From positions 5,172,501 to 5,236,500 of the forward strand of contig NZ_CP157874.1 of NCBI RefSeq assembly GCF_040214835.1: a stretch of DNA of 64,000 bases. The letters are read 5' to 3'. The position numbers and the translations under genes were made by a program. This DNA is from Pseudomonas asiatica. Lineage in GTDB: Bacteria > Pseudomonadota > Gammaproteobacteria > Pseudomonadales > Pseudomonadaceae. This document shows positions 8,633 through 17,941 of this stretch, in pieces. Position 1 is the first letter of the stretch. Each line of letters opens with the position of its first letter. Under the pieces are notes generated by a model that ran no database searches, was not told the origin of the DNA, and worked only from the letters and a program-made list of their open reading frames with translations.

Positions 8633-8989
8633 CCGTCTCTCGAAAATCGCTAATGGTCTGATGTTCCCTGGGCAAGATCATGTGCCCAGCGCCAGTCAGT
8701 CTAGTTTTTGTGGCCGTAGGCCAGGCTCGCAAAGTGCGGCTTTATGTCGCTGCGAGCAAAAGCCGACATTGTACATGCCCGCGCCCGGCAATTCATGACA
8801 AAACCGACAGTTTAACGGTTGCCTTGAATGGGAACGCGGTCATTGTAGGAGCGGCCTTGTGTCGCGATCGGGCTGCAAAGCAGCCCCAGCCACTTTTGCA
8901 TTCATGCAGAAATCCTGGGGCCGCTGCGCGGCCCTCTCGCGACACAAGGCCGCTCCTACAGAAAGCGCATCAAGGCTGGAGCTCCACTG
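8633..8989. other. Intergenic region between dacA and rlpA
   Basis: Apart from the REP pair at 8844-8961, this 357-base gap contains no credible reading frame. On the minus strand a TACAAT (plus-strand ATTGTA, near 8770) could be the -10 of the dacA promoter, but no good -35 is seen. Confidence 0.4.
8844..8961. repeat. REP pair (family B, inverted)
   Basis: Two inverted TGTAGGAGCGGCCTTGTGTCGCGA copies are separated by about 40 bases, with the usual GGGCTGC-AAA-GCAGCCC companion hairpin. It lies just after the rlpA stop on the minus strand. Confidence 0.88.
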
Positions 8990-9991
8990 TCAGTCAGCTG
9001 TGACCAGCTTGGCCTGCCCAAGGTTCGCCAGGCGGATGCTGTCCTGCGCTTGCTGGATCTCGCCCTGGCTGTTGATCGGCCCAAGGCGCACGCGGTGCAG
9101 GGTCTGCTGGTTGCGCACGATCGAGCTGATGAACACTGGCGCGCTGACCATGCTGCTGAGCTTGGAGCGCAGCAGTTCGGCGGCGTCCGGGTTGGCGAAG
9201 GCGCCCACCTGCAGGAAGCTGCCGCCACTGCCGGCCGGCACGTTGTTGCCAGCCACCTGCACCGGCACCACCGGCGCCGCATGCTGCTGGGGCGGCGGGG
9301 TCCATTGCTCGACGCGCCCGGTACTGGCCGGGATTGCCTGGGTCTGGGCCACCTGCGGCTCTTTCAGCACCATCGGCGGCGTCTGGCCACGCTGGGCCCA
9401 CCATTGCTGCGGGTCGATGCCTTCGACGCGCACGTGCGCGGTACCGATCTCGGCATAACCGAGCTTTTTCGCCGCGGCATAGGACAGGTCGATGATGCGG
9501 TCCGAATAGAACGGCCCACGGTCGTTCACCCGCAGGATCACGCTGCGGCCGTTGGCCAGGTTGGTCACCCGCACGTAGGCCGGCAGCGGCAGGGTCTTGT
9601 GCGCCGCGCTCATGCCGTACAGGTCATACAGCTCGCCGTTGGCGGTGTTCTGGCCGTGGAACTTGGTGCCGTACCACGACGCGGTGCCCTCCGCGCGATA
9701 GTTGCGCGAGTCCTGCATCGGGTAGTAGGTCTTGCCCAGCACCGTGTACGGGTTGGCCTTGTAGTTGCCGGTGTGCACGGTTGGCGTGGCGTCGGGGATC
9801 TTGTTCACATCCACGTCCCACCACGGCGCGCCGTCCTTGTGCGCCCGGTTGATGTCCAGGCCCGGCTGGGTGCGCACCACGTTGCCACTGCTTTGCTGGG
9901 ACGGGCGGTTGGACGAACAGCTGGCCAGCACCACGCCGACGGCGAGGCAGGTGAGCAGCTTGAAAGAGTTGCCAGAGAAGATTGCGCGCAT
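8990..9991 (-). CDS. rlpA: Septal ring lytic transglycosylase RlpA
   Basis: A 333-residue outer-membrane lipoprotein (lipobox LASC) that cleaves denuded glycan strands at the division septum. The double-psi beta-barrel domain occupies about residues 100-195, with GTASWYGTKFHGQNTANGE and RVNDRGPFYSDRIIDLS carrying the conserved acidic residues. The C-terminal SPOR domain (from about residue 260, SFLQVGAFANPDAAELL) binds denuded septal peptidoglycan. Its ATG overlaps the mltB stop by one base, so it ends the mrdA-rodA-mltB-rlpA unit. Confidence 0.95.
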   Translation of the reverse strand: MRAIFSGNSFKLLTCLAVGVVLASCSSNRPSQQSSGNVVRTQPGLDINRAHKDGAPWWDVDVNKIPDATPTVHTGNYKANPYTVLGKTYYPMQDSRNYRAEGTASWYGTKFHGQNTANGELYDLYGMSAAHKTLPLPAYVRVTNLANGRSVILRVNDRGPFYSDRIIDLSYAAAKKLGYAEIGTAHVRVEGIDPQQWWAQRGQTPPMVLKEPQVAQTQAIPASTGRVEQWTPPPQQHAAPVVPVQVAGNNVPAGSGGSFLQVGAFANPDAAELLRSKLSSMVSAPVFISSIVRNQQTLHRVRLGPINSQGEIQQAQDSIRLANLGQAKLVTAD

Positions 9992-11001
9992 TACTTGACG
10001 CCCCGTGCTTGAACCAGCTGTTCCGATAGCTGATGCACCGCCATGGCATACATCACGCTGCGGTTGTAGCGAGTGATCGCGTAGAAGTTCTTCAGGCCCA
10101 TCCAGTACTCGGGGCCATTGTCGCCCTCGAGACGGAAGGCGGTAACCGGCAGATCATCGCGCAGCGAATCATGGACCGACCAGCCAAGCGTGCGCAACTC
10201 CCCAACGGTTTTTACCGGTTCGATGCCGGTAGTCAGGCCTTCGTCGGCGCGCCCACCGTCCACCCAGGCGCGGCTGACCACACCTTCGCCGGCCACCCAG
10301 CCGTGGCGCTTGAAGTAGCTGGCCACGCTGCCGATGGCATCGTCCGGGTTGTTCCAGATATTGATGTGGCCGTCGCCGTCGAAGTCCACCGCGAAGTTGC
10401 GGAAGCTGCTCGGCATGAACTGCGGCAGGCCCATGGCGCCGGCGTAAGAGCCCTTGAGCGTCAGCGGGTCGAGCTGCTCCTCACGGGCCAGCAGCAGGAA
10501 CTCGCGCAGCTCCTTGCGGAAGAATTCGGCCCGTGGCGGGTAGTCGAAGCCCAGTGTCGACAAGGCATCGATCACCCGGTAGTTGCCGGTGTTGCGGCCA
10601 AAGAAGGTTTCCACGCCGATGATGGCGACGATGTACTGCGCCGGTACGCCGTATTCCTGCTCGGCACGGGCCAGCACCGCCTCGTGCTGGCGCCAGAAGT
10701 CCACACCACGGGCGATGCGCGCGTCGGTGATGAACATCGGCCGGTAGTCCTTCCACGGCTTTACCCGTTCGGCCGGGCGCGAAATGGCGTCGAGGATCGA
10801 CTGTTTGCGCTGCACCTCACTGAACACACCCATCAGCTGCTCAGGGGCAAAGCCATGGTCGCGGCTCATTTCGCCAACGAACTGGGCCACCTGGGGCGAG
10901 CCTTGGTAATCGCCGGCATGGGCCAGCTGTACAGCGCCGAACAGGCCCACCGCGCCGATCCACGGCGCACAACGGGCAGCCCAGTTACGCACTGCTTGCA
11001 T
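9991..11001 (-). CDS. mltB: Lytic murein transglycosylase B (SltB1/MltB-type)
   Basis: This 336-residue lytic transglycosylase cleaves murein glycan strands. The catalytic glutamate is in GVETFFGRNTGNYRV, followed by GSYAGAMGLPQFMPSSF and the DFDGDGHINIW loop. The N-terminus has a plain signal peptide (AVQLAHA) with no lipobox cysteine at the cleavage site, so the mature enzyme is predicted soluble and periplasmic. ATG 11001 is preferred because AAGGTGA lies about eight bases before it; reading further upstream would enter an unrelated frame of rodA. It starts 17 bases after rodA. The homologue in P. aeruginosa is usually called sltB1. Confidence 0.92.
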   Translation of the reverse strand: MQAVRNWAARCAPWIGAVGLFGAVQLAHAGDYQGSPQVAQFVGEMSRDHGFAPEQLMGVFSEVQRKQSILDAISRPAERVKPWKDYRPMFITDARIARGVDFWRQHEAVLARAEQEYGVPAQYIVAIIGVETFFGRNTGNYRVIDALSTLGFDYPPRAEFFRKELREFLLLAREEQLDPLTLKGSYAGAMGLPQFMPSSFRNFAVDFDGDGHINIWNNPDDAIGSVASYFKRHGWVAGEGVVSRAWVDGGRADEGLTTGIEPVKTVGELRTLGWSVHDSLRDDLPVTAFRLEGDNGPEYWMGLKNFYAITRYNRSVMYAMAVHQLSEQLVQARGVK

Positions 11002-11018
11002 GAAATTCTTCACCTTAT

Positions 11019-12161
11019 TCAAACCTGAGCGATCCATTTGCGGTGCGTGTGGATCGACATCAGAACGCCAAACGCTGACAGCAGCGTCACCAACGAAGTT
11101 CCGCCATAGCTGATGAAGGGCAGCGGCACGCCCACCACGGGCAGAAGGCCGCTGACCATACCGATATTGACGAACACGTATACAAAGAAGGTCATGGTCA
11201 GGCTGCCCGCCAGCAGCTTGCCGAACAGGGTCTGCGCCTGGGCGGTGATCATCAGGCCACGGCCGATCAGCAGCAGGTAGACGATCAGCAGCAGGCAGAT
11301 GCCGACCAGGCCGAATTCCTCGCCGAGCACGGCAATGATGAAGTCGGTGTGGCTTTCCGGCAGGAAGTCCAGGTGCGACTGGGTGCCGAGCAGCCAGCCC
11401 TTGCCGAACACACCGCCCGAGCCGATCGCCGCCTTCGACTGGATGATGTTCCAGCCAGTGCCCAACGGGTCGCTTTCCGGGTCGAGGAAGGTCAGTACCC
11501 GCTGCTTCTGGTAGTCGTGCATGACGAAGAACCACATCGCCACCGCCACTGGCACCGCAGCCGCCAGCACGCTGAGGATCCAGCGCCAGCGCAGGCCGCC
11601 CATGAACAGCACGAAAGCCCCGGAGGCGAGGATCAGGAGCGCCGTGCCCAGGTCGGGCTGGCGCACGATCAGGATGAACGGCACACCGATCAGCACCAGG
11701 CTGATCGCCACATGCTTCAGATGCGGCGGCAACGTGCGCTTGGACAGGTACCAGGCGATGGTCGCCGGCATGATGATCTTCATGAACTCCGAGGGCTGGA
11801 AGCGGATCACCCCGGGGATGTTGATCCAGCGCGTGGCGCCCATGGCGTTGTGGCCCATCACGTCCACCACCACCAGCAACAGCACCCCGGCCAGGTAGGC
11901 CAGCGGCACCCAACGGGCCATGAAGCGCGGCTCCAGCTGGGCGATGATGAACATCGACACCAGGCCGATGCCGAACGAGGTGGCCTGCTTGAGCAGCAGG
12001 TCCCAGTTCTTGCCACTGGCCGAGTACAGGACAAACAGGCTGCCGGCCGCGAGGGTCAGCAGAATGATCAGCAAAGGGCCGTCGACGTGGATGCGCTGCA
12101 GAAAGCTGGCGCGCCGACGCATCACATCCTCGCTGGAGAGCATGCGATCGAAATTGTTCAT
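11019..12161 (-). CDS. rodA: Peptidoglycan glycosyltransferase RodA
   Basis: RodA (380 residues) is the SEDS-family polymerase that extends glycan strands in the elongasome, working with PBP2. About ten membrane segments are visible. The C-terminal hallmark GVPLPFISYGGTSLVTLL and the motif WNIIQSKAAIGSGG, common to SEDS proteins, are present. Start ATG 12161 overlaps the mrdA stop by one base (TGATG); a GTG one codon upstream is less likely. The one-base overlap should give balanced amounts of the two partner enzymes. Confidence 0.96.
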   Translation of the reverse strand: MNNFDRMLSSEDVMRRRASFLQRIHVDGPLLIILLTLAAGSLFVLYSASGKNWDLLLKQATSFGIGLVSMFIIAQLEPRFMARWVPLAYLAGVLLLVVVDVMGHNAMGATRWINIPGVIRFQPSEFMKIIMPATIAWYLSKRTLPPHLKHVAISLVLIGVPFILIVRQPDLGTALLILASGAFVLFMGGLRWRWILSVLAAAVPVAVAMWFFVMHDYQKQRVLTFLDPESDPLGTGWNIIQSKAAIGSGGVFGKGWLLGTQSHLDFLPESHTDFIIAVLGEEFGLVGICLLLIVYLLLIGRGLMITAQAQTLFGKLLAGSLTMTFFVYVFVNIGMVSGLLPVVGVPLPFISYGGTSLVTLLSAFGVLMSIHTHRKWIAQV

Positions 12162-14050
12162 CACAGGGCTGATTCCTGGGTAACGGTGGCAGGCGCGAAC
12201 TCGGGCTTGAGCCGGCCGTTTTCGTCAAGCAGCCAGGCGTCCATCACCTGACGCACCACCGGGGCGGCGACGCCCGAGCCGGACTCACCGTTCTCGACCA
12301 TCACCGAAACCACGATCTTCGGGTCCTCGGCCGGGGCGAAGGCGACGAACAGAGCGTGGTCGCGGTGGCGCTCCTGGAGCTTGTTGCGGTCGTACTTCTC
12401 GCCCTGCTTGATCGCCACCACCTGGGCGGTACCGCTCTTGCCGGCAATGCGGTACTGCGAGCCGATGGCCGCCTTGCGTGCGGTACCGCGGGCGTTGTGC
12501 ATCACCTGCTCCATGCCATGGGTGACCTTGGCCCAGTCGGACTTGTCACGCAGCACGATGTTTTCCATGGGGTTGTCGTCTACCGGCGGCAGGCCTTCGA
12601 TGGTCTTGGCCAGGTGCGGGCGGTTCCACACACCCTTGTTGGCGATCAGCGCAGTGGCCTGGGCCAGTTGCAGCGGCGTGGTCTGCATGTAGCCCTGGCC
12701 GATGCCGAGGATCAGGGTTTCGCCGGGGAACCAGGCCTGGCGGCGAGTGGCGCGCTTCCATTCGCGCGACGGCATCAACCCGGCAGACTCCTCGAACATG
12801 TCGAGGGAAACCCGCTGGCCGATGCCGAACTTGTTCATGTAGCTGGACAGCCGATCGATGCCCATCTTGTGGGCAAGGTCGTAGAAGTAGGTGTCGTTGG
12901 AGCGCATGATCGCGGTGTCCAGGTCGACCCAGCCATCGCCCGAGCGGTTCCAGTTACGGTATTTGTGGTCATAGTTGGGCAGCTGGTAGTAGCCCGGGTC
13001 GAACACCCGGCTGCCGGCATTGACCACGCCGCTGTCCAGGCCGGCGATGGCCACCGCCGGCTTGATGGTCGAACCTGGCGGGTACAGGCCGCGCAGCACG
13101 CGGTTGAACAGCGGTCGGTCGATCGAGTCGCGCAGTTCGGCATAGGCCTTGAAGCCGATGCCGGTGACGAACAGGTTGGGGTCGAAGCTGGGCTGGCTGA
13201 CCATCGCCAGCACCTCGCCGGTACGCGGGTCGAGCGCCACCACCGCGCCACGCCGGCCACCCAGGGCGGCCTCGGCGGCCTCCTGCAGCTTGATGTCCAG
13301 GCTCAGCACGATGTCCTTGCCCGGTTTCGGGTCGGTACGCTTGAGCACCCGCAGCACACGGCCACGGGCGTTGGTCTCGACTTCCTCGTAGCCCACCTGG
13401 CCATGCAGGTCGGCTTCGTAGAAGCGTTCGATGCCGGTCTTGCCGATGTGGTGGGTACCGCTGTAGTTCACCGGGTCGAGGGTTTTCAGCTCTTTCTCGT
13501 TGATCCGCCCCACATACCCCACCGAATGGGCGAAGTGTGCGCCCTGCGGGTAATGGCGCACCAATTGGGCCACCACTTCCACGCCCGGCAGGCGGAACTG
13601 GTTCACCGCCACGCGGGCGATCTGCTCTTCGTTGAGTTCGAACAGGATCGGCACCGGCTCGAACGGCCGGCGGCCCTGGCGCATGCGCTTCTCGAACAGG
13701 GCGCGGTCGTCGGGCGTCAGTTCCAGCACTTCGACGATGGTATCCAGCACTTCCTGCCAGTTACCCGCACGTTCGCGGGTCATCGAAAGGCTGAAGCTGG
13801 GCCGGTTGTCGGCGACGATCACCCCGTTGCGGTCGAAGATCAGCCCGCGGGTCGGCGGGATCGGCTGCACATGCACCCGGTTGTTCTCCGACAGCGTCGA
13901 GTGATAGTCGTGCTGGATGACCTGCAGGTAGTACAGCCGCGCGATCAGCACGCAAATGAGCAGCATGATCGCCACTGCGCCGACCACGACGCGGTTGCGC
14001 ACCAGGCGGGCGTCTTTCTCGTGGTCCTTGAGACGGATCGGCTGCGACAT
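12161..14050 (-). CDS. mrdA: Penicillin-binding protein 2 (elongation transpeptidase)
   Basis: PBP2 (629 residues) cross-links peptidoglycan during rod elongation. It has a short cytoplasmic tail, one membrane anchor (VVGAVAIMLLICVLIARLYY), the dimerisation domain and the transpeptidase domain with STIK (SxxK), SND and KSGTAQ motifs in the right order. Next to it are rodA (its partner) and rlmH. The start ATG 14050 lies 16 bases after rlmH. Length is normal for the family. In P. aeruginosa the gene is named pbpA. Confidence 0.96.
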   Translation of the reverse strand: MSQPIRLKDHEKDARLVRNRVVVGAVAIMLLICVLIARLYYLQVIQHDYHSTLSENNRVHVQPIPPTRGLIFDRNGVIVADNRPSFSLSMTRERAGNWQEVLDTIVEVLELTPDDRALFEKRMRQGRRPFEPVPILFELNEEQIARVAVNQFRLPGVEVVAQLVRHYPQGAHFAHSVGYVGRINEKELKTLDPVNYSGTHHIGKTGIERFYEADLHGQVGYEEVETNARGRVLRVLKRTDPKPGKDIVLSLDIKLQEAAEAALGGRRGAVVALDPRTGEVLAMVSQPSFDPNLFVTGIGFKAYAELRDSIDRPLFNRVLRGLYPPGSTIKPAVAIAGLDSGVVNAGSRVFDPGYYQLPNYDHKYRNWNRSGDGWVDLDTAIMRSNDTYFYDLAHKMGIDRLSSYMNKFGIGQRVSLDMFEESAGLMPSREWKRATRRQAWFPGETLILGIGQGYMQTTPLQLAQATALIANKGVWNRPHLAKTIEGLPPVDDNPMENIVLRDKSDWAKVTHGMEQVMHNARGTARKAAIGSQYRIAGKSGTAQVVAIKQGEKYDRNKLQERHRDHALFVAFAPAEDPKIVVSVMVENGESGSGVAAPVVRQVMDAWLLDENGRLKPEFAPATVTQESAL

Positions 14051-14066
14051 CGGACTGCTTACAGGC

Positions 14067-14534
14067 TCATTTATGGTAAGGATGCCCGGACAACACGGTC
14101 CAGGCGCGGTAGATCTGCTCGCCGATGAGTATCCTTACCAATGGGTGCGGCAAGGTCAGCGGCGACAGCGACCAGCGTTGCTCGGCGCGCGCACAGACCT
14201 CGGGCGCCAGGCCTTCCGGGCCGCCCACCATCAAATTCACCGTGCGCGCATCCAGGCGCCAGCGGTCCAGCTCGGTCGCCAGTTGCTCGGTACTCCAGGG
14301 CTTGCCATGGACCTCGAGGGTGACGATGCGTTCCCCTGGCTGAACCTTGCTCAGCATGGCCTCGCCCTCCTGACGGATCAGGCGGGCGACGTCGGCATTC
14401 TTGCCACGAGTGTTCAGCGGGATTTCCACCAGCTCCAGCGACAGCTCGGCAGGCAGGCGCTTGGCATATTCATGCCAGCCTTCCTCGACCCACTTCGGCA
14501 TGCGCGAGCCGACCGCGATCAGGCGCAGACGCAC
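14067..14534 (-). CDS. rlmH: 23S rRNA pseudouridine-1915 N3-methyltransferase
   Basis: RlmH (155 residues) is a SPOUT methyltransferase that modifies pseudouridine 1915 of helix 69 in 23S rRNA on whole 70S ribosomes. The N-terminus [16 protein letters not shown], the SAM-binding loop VGGPEGL and the C-terminus [19 protein letters not shown] are diagnostic. It starts 9 bases after rsfS, another ribosome-associated factor, and leads into mrdA. Confidence 0.97.
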   Translation of the reverse strand: MRLRLIAVGSRMPKWVEEGWHEYAKRLPAELSLELVEIPLNTRGKNADVARLIRQEGEAMLSKVQPGERIVTLEVHGKPWSTEQLATELDRWRLDARTVNLMVGGPEGLAPEVCARAEQRWSLSPLTLPHPLVRILIGEQIYRAWTVLSGHPYHK

Positions 14535-14543
14535 AGCGCTTCC

Positions 14544-14963
14544 TTATTCCCGGTCCTTGAGCTTGTCGGAGTACTCGTGGGCATGGTCCGGGCTGTGGTG
14601 CTTGCCATCGGCAGCACGGCTTTGCTCGGCACCCTGCCACAGGCGCTCCAGGTCGTAGAACTGGCGGGCAGCGGCGGTCATCATGTGCACGATGACGTCG
14701 TTCAGGTCCAGCAGCACCCAGTCGCTGTCGCCCTTGCCTTCTTCGCCCAGTGGCTGGGCACCCTTGGCCTTGACCGCTTCGCGGACCTTTTCCAGCATCG
14801 CGTTGATCTGGCGGTTGGAGGTACCGGTGGCAATGATCATGTAGTCGGTCAGGCTGTGCTTTTCGCGCACGTCGATGACCTGGATGTCCTGGGCCTTGAC
14901 GTCTTCCAGCGCTGCCTTGGTCAGGGCGACCAGTTCTTCGCCGTGGATTTTCTGCTTGGTCAT
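14544..14963 (-). CDS. rsfS: Ribosomal silencing factor RsfS
   Basis: RsfS (139 residues) binds ribosomal protein uL14 and blocks subunit joining when nutrients run out. The conserved segment IDVREKHSLTDYMIIATGTS and the C-terminal DLNDVIVHMMTAAARQFYDLE are clear. ATG 14963 gives the usual MTKQKI start; 19 further in-frame residues upstream are not conserved. The ribosome-binding site is weak (ACGAG). It follows nadD by 43 bases, a nearly universal pairing. Confidence 0.95.
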   Translation of the reverse strand: MTKQKIHGEELVALTKAALEDVKAQDIQVIDVREKHSLTDYMIIATGTSNRQINAMLEKVREAVKAKGAQPLGEEGKGDSDWVLLDLNDVIVHMMTAAARQFYDLERLWQGAEQSRAADGKHHSPDHAHEYSDKLKDRE

Positions 14964-15006
14964 ATAAAACTCGTTCAACTCGTTGGATGAGGCGCCAGAG
15001 GCACCG

Positions 15007-15666
15007 TCAGTTAGGTGCACGATACAGTTCGTGCGCCTCGATGTAGGCCAGTACGGCGTCCGGCACCAGGAACCTCACCGATTTGCCGCTGGCCAGCAGC
15101 TGTCGGATCTGTGTAGCCGACACCGCAAGCGGCGTCTGCCAGACGAACGAAATGTTTCCCGCCGGGCCGGACATGGCGGTGGGATCGCTCTCCGAGCGCG
15201 CAGCCAGCAGGTTGCGCAGCTCGTCAGGGGGTTCTACGTCGGCATCCGGGCGTTGCAGCACCAGGATGTGACAGTGTTGCAGCAATTCTTCCCAGCGGTG
15301 CCAGCCGGGCAAGCCACAGAAGGCATCCCAGCCCAGCACCAGGAACAGCTGGTCGTTGGCGCCCAGTTCGGCGCGGATCGATTCCAGCGTGTCGATGGTG
15401 TACGACGGCTTGTCGCGCGCCAGTTCGCGGGCATCCACGCTCAGGCAGGGCACGCCCTGCACGGCGCCCTGCACCATGGCCAGGCGGTCCTGCGCGGCCA
15501 CCTGCGGGGTGTCGCGGTGTGGCGGCCGGGCGTTGGGCAGCAGGCGCAGCTCATCCAGCCCCATGAACTCGGCCACTTCCAGCGCGCTGCGCAGGTGGCC
15601 GATGTGCACGGGGTCGAAGGTGCCGCCAAGAATGCCGATGCGCCGGACTGCCTGGGCCTTGCTCAA
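15007..15666 (-). CDS. nadD: Nicotinate-nucleotide adenylyltransferase
   Basis: NadD (219 residues) makes deamido-NAD from nicotinate mononucleotide and ATP. The nucleotide-binding motif [15 protein letters not shown] and the second motif SATQIRQLL are present. The start appears to be TTG at 15666, one base after the proA stop, with CAGGAG inside the end of proA as ribosome-binding site; no ATG lies before the conserved N-terminus. This suggests translation coupled to proA. Confidence 0.94.
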   Translation of the reverse strand: MSKAQAVRRIGILGGTFDPVHIGHLRSALEVAEFMGLDELRLLPNARPPHRDTPQVAAQDRLAMVQGAVQGVPCLSVDARELARDKPSYTIDTLESIRAELGANDQLFLVLGWDAFCGLPGWHRWEELLQHCHILVLQRPDADVEPPDELRNLLAARSESDPTAMSGPAGNISFVWQTPLAVSATQIRQLLASGKSVRFLVPDAVLAYIEAHELYRAPN

Positions 15667-15667
15667 C

Positions 15668-16939
15668 TCAGCAGGACTCCTGGCCGCGCAGCTGGCCGTC
15701 GCCGATCACTACGTACTTCTCGCAAGTCAGGCCTTCCAGGCCGACCGGGCCACGGGCATGCAGCTTGTCGGTGGAAATGCCGATTTCCGCACCCAGGCCG
15801 TACTCGAAGCCGTCGGCGAAGCAGGTCGGGGTATTGAGCATGACCGACGCCGAGTCGACCTCGGCCATGAACTGGCGGGCTTCACCCTGGTGTTCGCTGA
15901 TGATCGAATCGGTGTGGTGCGAGCCATAGTAGTTGATGTGCTCGATGGCCTGGTCCAGACCGTCGACCACACGGATCGACAGGATCGCATCGAGGTACTC
16001 GGTGTGCCAGTCGGCCTCGGTGGCCGGCTTGGCGTCGATGATCGCCCGGGTGCGCTCGCAGCCACGCAATTCGACGCCCTTCTCCTGGAAGCGGCGGGCC
16101 ATTTCCGGCAGGAAGCGCTCGGCCACCTGCTGGTCGACCAGCAGCGTTTCCATGGCGCCACAGATGCCGTAGCGGTAGGTCTTGGCGTTGAACGCCACGC
16201 GCCAGGCCTTGTCCAGGTCGGCGTGCTGGCTGACGTAGACGTGGCAGATACCGTCCAGGTGCTTGATCACCGGCACGCGGGCATCGCGGCTGATGCGTTC
16301 GATCAGGCCACGGCCACCGCGCGGCACGATGACGTCGACGAATTCCGGCATGCTGATCAGCGCGCCCACGGCTTCGCGGTCGGTAGTCTCGACCACCTGC
16401 ACCACGGCTGCCGGCAGGCCGGCGGCGGCCAGGCCACGCTGGATGCAAGTGGCGATGGCGCGGTTGGAGTGGATGGCTTCGGAGCCGCCGCGCAGGATAG
16501 TCGCGTTACCCGACTTCAGGCACAGGCTGGCGGCATCGATGGTCACGTTCGGGCGCGACTCGTAGATGATCCCGATCACCCCCAGCGGCGTGCGCATCTT
16601 GCCAACCTGGATACCGGATGGGCGGTAGCTCATGTCGCGGATGGCACCGACCGGGTCCGGCAGGCTGGCCACCTGCCGCAGGCCGGTGATCATGCCGTCG
16701 ATACGCGCCGGGGTCAGCGCCAGGCGGTCGAGCAGCGCCGGTTCCAGGCCGTTGGCACGGCCGGCGGCCAGGTCCAGCTCGTTGGCAGCGGTCAGCTCGG
16801 CACGAGCGGCGTCCAGTGCATCGGCGGCAGCTTGCAGGGCGCGGTTCTTCTGCGCGGTGCTGGCACGACCGATCACCCGGGAAGCCTCACGGGCAGCGCG
16901 ACCCAGGCGGGTCATATAGTCAAGAACGGACTCAGTCAT
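15668..16939 (-). CDS. proA: Gamma-glutamyl phosphate reductase
   Basis: ProA (423 residues) reduces gamma-glutamyl phosphate to glutamate semialdehyde in proline synthesis. It is an aldehyde-dehydrogenase-fold enzyme: cofactor region [20 protein letters not shown], the catalytic cysteine in [14 protein letters not shown], and the C-terminal region [20 protein letters not shown]. It is the first gene of the minus-strand run proA-nadD-rsfS-rlmH-mrdA-rodA-mltB-rlpA. No proB is next to it here. Confidence 0.97.
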   Translation of the reverse strand: MTESVLDYMTRLGRAAREASRVIGRASTAQKNRALQAAADALDAARAELTAANELDLAAGRANGLEPALLDRLALTPARIDGMITGLRQVASLPDPVGAIRDMSYRPSGIQVGKMRTPLGVIGIIYESRPNVTIDAASLCLKSGNATILRGGSEAIHSNRAIATCIQRGLAAAGLPAAVVQVVETTDREAVGALISMPEFVDVIVPRGGRGLIERISRDARVPVIKHLDGICHVYVSQHADLDKAWRVAFNAKTYRYGICGAMETLLVDQQVAERFLPEMARRFQEKGVELRGCERTRAIIDAKPATEADWHTEYLDAILSIRVVDGLDQAIEHINYYGSHHTDSIISEHQGEARQFMAEVDSASVMLNTPTCFADGFEYGLGAEIGISTDKLHARGPVGLEGLTCEKYVVIGDGQLRGQESC

Positions 16940-17269
16940 GGGTTCGGTGTCTTGGCGAAGGGGAAATCGGCTGATTATAACTGCCGCGCAGGTGTACGCC
17001 CAGCGGCGGGTGGCGGATGGTAGAAAATGGCTGGGGGCATTGTGTAGGAAAGATGTAACCGGGGTTATCGAAACTTCTATCTCCTGTCAGGGCCCTTTCG
17101 CGGGTAAACCCGCTCCTACAGGGATTGCACAAGGCCTGGGACCTCCAAGGTACCTGTGGGAGCGGGCGAGCCAGCGAAAGGGCCGACACTGCCAACATCC
17201 CACCCGATTCAGCCTAGATTAAGCCATTCATTGTTATCATCCCCGCCTTCCCAACCGCGAACCGCCCGC
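16940..17269. other. Divergent intergenic region between proA and mpg
   Basis: A 330-base gap between divergent genes. It holds a REP pair (17090-17188) and must contain promoters for both genes, but I find no convincing hexamer pair and no small gene. Confidence 0.5.
17090..17188. repeat. REP pair (family A, inverted, diverged)
   Basis: One copy has the TCGCGGGTAAACCCGCTCC core with a CTACAG rather than CCACAG end. The partner has GGGCGAGCCAGCGAAAG, in which the central stem is broken by a substitution. Confidence 0.82.
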
Positions 17270-17938
17270 ATGCCAGCCTTGCCCGACAGCTTTTTCGACC
17301 GCGACGCCCAGACCCTGGCCAAGGCCCTGCTGGGCAAGGTCATCCGCCATCGCCACGGCGACCTGTGGCTGGCCGCGCGCATCATCGAGACCGAGGCCTA
17401 CTACCTCACCGACAAGGGCAGCCACGCCTCGCTCGGCTACACCGAAAAACGCAAGGCGTTGTTCCTCGATGGCGGGCACATCTATATGTACTACGCGCGC
17501 GGCGGCGACTCGCTGAACTTCAGCGCCCACGGGCCGGGCAACGCGGTGCTGATCAAGTCGGCCTATCCTTGGCAGGACGCCCGCTCGGGGCCGAACAGCC
17601 TGGCGCAGATGCAACTGAACAACCCCGATGCCAGCGGCAACCTCCGCCCGGCCGAGCGCCTGTGCGCCGGCCAGACCTTGCTGTGCCGGGCCCTGGGCCT
17701 GAAGGTGCCGCACTGGGACGCCCGGCGTTTCGACGCCGAGCGCCTGTACGTGGAGGATTGCGGCAACGCCGTGCCACGGGTGATCCAGGCCGCCCGCCTG
17801 GGCATCCCGCATGGCCGCGACGAGCATCTACCCTACCGTTTCGTCGATGCCGAATACGCCCGTTTCTGCACGCGGAACCCGTTACGTCGTGGCCAAGTCG
17901 AAGGCCGCGACTTCTTCATTCTCGAACAAGGAAGCTGA
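17270..17938 (+). CDS. mpg: 3-methyladenine DNA glycosylase (AAG/Mpg family)
   Basis: A 222-residue base-excision repair enzyme that removes alkylated purines. It has the AAG fold signature: LLGKVIRH, then the catalytic glutamate in RIIETEAYYLTDKGSHAS, then HIYMYYARGGDSLNF. ATG 17270 yields the usual MPALPDSFFDRDAQ start. It stands three bases before a DedA-PAP2 gene and is probably co-transcribed with it. This is the mammalian-type glycosylase family, not AlkA or Tag. Confidence 0.94.
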   Translation: MPALPDSFFDRDAQTLAKALLGKVIRHRHGDLWLAARIIETEAYYLTDKGSHASLGYTEKRKALFLDGGHIYMYYARGGDSLNFSAHGPGNAVLIKSAYPWQDARSGPNSLAQMQLNNPDASGNLRPAERLCAGQTLLCRALGLKVPHWDARRFDAERLYVEDCGNAVPRVIQAARLGIPHGRDEHLPYRFVDAEYARFCTRNPLRRGQVEGRDFFILEQGS

Positions 17939-17941
17939 ACC

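Noticed and set aside
11002..12228. A long in-frame extension upstream of mltB, seeming to give a 745-residue protein
   Set aside because: The extension is the rodA region read in another frame; the true mltB start has a ribosome-binding site and signal peptide at 11001.
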